A stretch of 17,001 nt of DNA, taken from contig CALDWC010000123.1 in the NCBI GenBank assembly GCA_937923945.1, forward strand, positions 1-17,001. The letters run 5' to 3'. Every line of letters begins with the position of its first letter. Within the stretch, counting starts at the first letter, position 1. The stretch is from an uncultured Treponema sp. (GTDB taxonomy: Bacteria; Spirochaetota; Spirochaetia; Treponematales; Treponemataceae). Positions 14,691 through 17,001 of the stretch are shown one piece after another. The translations under genes were made by a program, and so were the position numbers. The notes beneath the pieces were generated by a model. It saw only the letters and a list, made by a program, of their open reading frames with translations, made no database searches and was not told the DNA's origin.

Positions 14691-15485
14691 TTATGCATCA
14701 AAGAACAAACAAAGTCCGTACACTTTTTTGCAGCCCGCTTCACGCAGTACTTTGCTACATTCGTTGATTGTTGCACCCGTTGTAATAATATCATCAAGTA
14801 AAATCACACTTTCGGGAATTTCGGATTTTACGCTTCGATGCAGGTAAAACTTTCCCACAAGGTTTTCCGACCGTTCCGTTTTGCTCACGTGTTTTTGCGA
14901 AACGCCGTCCCGCCGCCGCAAGATGGGGAGAATCGTTTTTCCGCATGCACGCAGTTCACTCGCGATATCCGCAATTTGATCCCAGCCTTTTGTTTTTAGT
15001 TTTGCGGGACGGGGCGGTACGGGAACGATGCTCAAACCGGATAATTCCGAATCATCGTGCAAAAACTGCAAGAGGTATTCCGCAAAAACTTGCGCATAAT
15101 TTCGCATACCTTTGTTTTTCCAATCACTTACGATTTTCTGTCCGTCTCCGATGTACGGAAAAAGAGCAAAATTTTTTTCAAAAAAGAGTTCCGTTTTCTT
15201 TACGGAATGCTGCTCACGGTCAAATTTTCCGGTCGGTATTGTCGCGTGTATAAAACCGCTTTTACACCGTTGACACACGGCAATTTCCGAAATCAATGCT
15301 TTTCCGCACACTTTACAAAAACAATTCGGTTCCGTGCGGTGCATATTTATATACGAAGCAAAAAATTTTTCACCGCAGTCCGCACAAAGCGAAGTTGCCG
15401 TGCCGGTTTCGTTTCCACAGCATATACAAACCGGCGGTGAAAAAAACTGCGCATACGCAGTTCGGAGAATATTCCTAACATGCAT
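14691..15485 (-). CDS. comF: ComF-family phosphoribosyltransferase-like protein
   Basis: This encodes 264 residues. The N terminus carries two Cys clusters of the double-zinc-ribbon type, C20/C22/C23 with C34/C37 and C55/C57/C60 with C71/C74. The C-terminal domain has VPVPPRPAKLKTKGWDQIADIA (154-175) and the phosphoribosyl-pyrophosphate binding motif VILLDDIITTGAT (227-239). ComF proteins are needed for single-stranded DNA handling during natural transformation in several bacteria; the role in spirochaetes is unknown. About 20 extra residues (84-104) lie between the zinc region and the barrel. I chose ATG 15485 because ComF proteins usually begin shortly before an FxPPxCxxC block; ATG 15539 and TTG 15566 are in frame but overlap the upstream gene. 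No strong ribosome binding site is visible for any of them. Confidence 0.88.
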   Translation of the reverse strand: MHVRNILRTAYAQFFSPPVCICCGNETGTATSLCADCGEKFFASYINMHRTEPNCFCKVCGKALISEIAVCQRCKSGFIHATIPTGKFDREQHSVKKTELFFEKNFALFPYIGDGQKIVSDWKNKGMRNYAQVFAEYLLQFLHDDSELSGLSIVPVPPRPAKLKTKGWDQIADIASELRACGKTILPILRRRDGVSQKHVSKTERSENLVGKFYLHRSVKSEIPESVILLDDIITTGATINECSKVLREAGCKKVYGLCLFFDA

Positions 15486-15516
15486 CGCCGAAAACAAATA
15501 GCGTCGTGTTTTTGCT

Positions 15517-16497
15517 TTATTGGTTATAACGCGAAACATATTTTTGTTTTTTCCAAATGCCGTCAATTTTTACAAGACTGAATGTTCCCGAAACATTTTC
15601 CGCCTTGACTCCGCTGAGCTGCACATTGAGAGCGTCTTCAAAACCGGCTTGTTGCAATTTTTTAATTAATGCAGTCGCTTCATCATCCCACTGAAATTCA
15701 CCGTCGGCAAAACCTTTTGCATGTACGCACACCAAAAAATCCTGCACGCGTTCATTGTCTTCATCGAGTACAACAATATTCGCTTCGCGTTTTGAAGGTT
15801 TATCAAAATTGCGGGCGTAAAAATCCCGTGCGGTTTTGATATCGCGCGCGATGCTTTCACCGGTTTCATCGGCAAAGTTTTGATCGGCATTTTTTTCGGC
15901 TCCCGCACGAAGGTGTACAAAAATGATTTCTCCTTCGTTTACTTCACAAGCCGGAAAAACATAATCCGGGACTTTTTTGCTGCCAACCGCACGAATCGTA
16001 AATCCGCTGATATTTCCGCTTTTTATAACTTTCAGTTTTATAAATTCAGGATCGGAATTTTTCGCAGTTGAATGCACCGGTTTATATTCAACAAACGCGA
16101 GCTGTGCCGGGTTTGAGTTTTTTCCGATAAACTTCAAAGAAAAGTCTTGCGTTGTTTTTCCGCTTTTTACTTTTCCGCTGACAGTGTACGGTTCGCCGAT
16201 CGAAATATTTCCCGCGCACCGGATGACATAGAATTCTACACCGTCGATGTTTTCTTTTGTTGTGTTACACACCAATTGTTCGGGTACCGCATTATACACC
16301 GTCACCTCAGTCAACTCCACGGGAGCGGAAAAAACAAGCTTCACGGAGTTATCAGGTTGCTGTTCAAAGCTTTCCAGTTTAAACGTTTTTTCGTCCGTTC
16401 CGAAAATTGTTACAAAGTTGGGCTGTACTTCAAAGCCCCTGCACGAAACACCTATCAGCGTAATCGCTGAAACCGCCATACATAAAAATTTTTTCAT
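15517..16497 (-). CDS. Lipoprotein of unknown function with a possible lamin-tail-like segment
   Basis: This encodes 326 residues. The signal peptide ends ITLIGVSC with C19 as likely lipidation site. The first third of the mature protein is strand-rich (KLVFSAPVELTEVTVYNAV, 53-71), like a small immunoglobulin-type domain. Residues about 130-200 (LAFVEYKP, EFIKLKV, NISGFTI, VNEGEIIFVHLRAG) follow the spacing of a lamin-tail domain, an envelope module found in bacterial lipoproteins and secreted nucleases; this is a pattern match by eye only. The C-terminal 120 residues are helical then strand-rich. ATG 16497 has an excellent AAGGAGG five bases upstream. comF follows after 31 bases, so they are likely one transcript. 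Confidence 0.75.
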   Translation of the reverse strand: MKKFLCMAVSAITLIGVSCRGFEVQPNFVTIFGTDEKTFKLESFEQQPDNSVKLVFSAPVELTEVTVYNAVPEQLVCNTTKENIDGVEFYVIRCAGNISIGEPYTVSGKVKSGKTTQDFSLKFIGKNSNPAQLAFVEYKPVHSTAKNSDPEFIKLKVIKSGNISGFTIRAVGSKKVPDYVFPACEVNEGEIIFVHLRAGAEKNADQNFADETGESIARDIKTARDFYARNFDKPSKREANIVVLDEDNERVQDFLVCVHAKGFADGEFQWDDEATALIKKLQQAGFEDALNVQLSGVKAENVSGTFSLVKIDGIWKKQKYVSRYNQ

Positions 16498-16876
16498 TTT
16501 AACCTCCTTAGGTCTATATAACTATAATGCAAAATATTTTTTTTGTTATCATATTTTAAAAAAAAGTTTAAACTTTTTTTACCGATATGAACTTTTATCG
16601 AATATTTACTTTGCACGGTTTCCGCGCAAACGGTTTCATCCAAAAAACTTCTGACACAAATAGGCACCAATCGGTGCCCGCGATTGCACTTCGGTGTATG
16701 AGAATAAATAACTGAAAATTGCAAGTAGTATTGCCCATAAAATTTAAGTTTTATAGCATTTTTTGTACATATCGTTTGCAGTTCTCTATTCGTGCAATTT
16801 TCTCGGGTACCGGTCTCCAAATGCGATAAAAGTCCCCCCTATCAATTATACCGTTCCTCGCTTGATTTCCCGCTCA
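16498..16876. other. Gene-free stretch upstream of the lipoprotein gene
   Basis: I see no gene. For the minus-strand lipoprotein there is AAGGAGG (16509-16503) and a -10-like TATAGT (16526-16521) without a convincing -35. A 22-bp perfect palindrome of A run, GTTTAAAC and T run lies at 16559-16580. A short hairpin GGCACC/GGTGCC with loop AATC lies at 16663-16678; it looks like a collapsed version of the dispersed-repeat palindrome but is too short to be sure. Confidence 0.5.
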
Positions 16877-17001
16877 AGGAGGCACTGATTAATTCAATCG
16901 GTAATTAATCAGTGCCCACCTTTAAAATCGTTGTTTCAAAAACGTTCCTTAAAATTCAGCAAATGAGTGAACATCAGTTCACGAAAGAGCTGAATTTACG
17001 C
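16877..17001 (+). repeat. Dispersed MITE-like repeat, copy D (cut by window end)
   Basis: The left end is AGGAGGCACTGATT (16877-16890). The palindrome is GGCACTGATTAATT (16881-16894) with AATTAATCAGTGCC (16903-16916), followed by the shared CCACCTTTAAAATCG block. Instead of the hairpin seen in copies A and B2 it carries a different nested hairpin: outer arms AAATTCAGC (16952-16960) and GCTGAATTT (16989-16997), inner arms GTGAAC (16967-16972) and GTTCAC (16977-16982), loop ATCA. The right end is outside the window. Confidence 0.75.

Noticed and set aside
16494..16820. A 108-codon open frame on the minus strand before the lipoprotein gene
   Set aside because: It covers the lipoprotein's ribosome binding site and promoter region, has no family likeness or ribosome binding site of its own, and looks like chance translation of AT-rich spacer.

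Overview
The window looks like chromosomal DNA of a spirochaete, most likely a Treponema of moderate GC. This is inferred from gene content, not from any marker gene. It carries a fused 3-dehydroquinate dehydratase/shikimate dehydrogenase (aroDE), lipoproteins with relaxed spirochaetal-type lipoboxes, a DLQGPK-type pyruvate kinase, a large chemoreceptor and long AT-rich intergenic gaps. No rRNA, tRNA, CRISPR array, transposase or phage gene is visible.

Layout. (1) 1-524: a gene-free, repeat-dense stretch. (2) 525-4584, plus strand: an exported protein of unknown function, a PlsC-type acyltransferase, a hotdog acyl-CoA thioesterase and pyruvate kinase; the last two genes are separated by two tandem repeat copies. 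(3) 10280-4611, minus strand: seven tightly packed genes that probably form one operon. In transcription order they are corrinoid adenosyltransferase, a membrane-anchored Amidase_6 protein, a TraX-family membrane protein, a four-helix membrane protein, an SH3-like lipoprotein, aroDE and rpiA; three of the six junctions overlap. (4) 10621-12756, plus strand: a dCache/HAMP chemoreceptor. (5) 16497-12932, minus strand: a lipoprotein with comF, then an HExxH metalloprotein with a TIM-barrel protein, then RNase HI; each of these three units has its own promoter candidate.

The most unusual content is a dispersed, non-coding repeat family with four main copies (32-180, 2959-3125, 12798-12932 and 16877 to beyond the window) plus fragments. 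The best-bounded copy has 14-bp terminal inverted repeats (AGGAGGCACTGATT), is flanked by a 4-bp direct repeat (TATG), and has landed on the stop codon of rnhA. Three copies share a long left-end palindrome, and the region behind it holds different nested hairpins in different copies. Between two copies the hairpin stem carries compensatory base changes, so the structure seems to be maintained while the sequence drifts. This looks like a MITE- or REP-like element with an exchangeable hairpin core.

The genes are mostly housekeeping: glycolysis (pyk), pentose phosphate (rpiA), the shikimate pathway (aroDE), corrinoid activation, lipid acyl transfer, RNA:DNA hybrid removal, DNA uptake-like ComF, and chemotaxis. 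The middle of the minus-strand operon (amidase, TraX, small membrane protein, SH3-like lipoprotein) may be a cell-envelope module; that is a hypothesis from gene order only.
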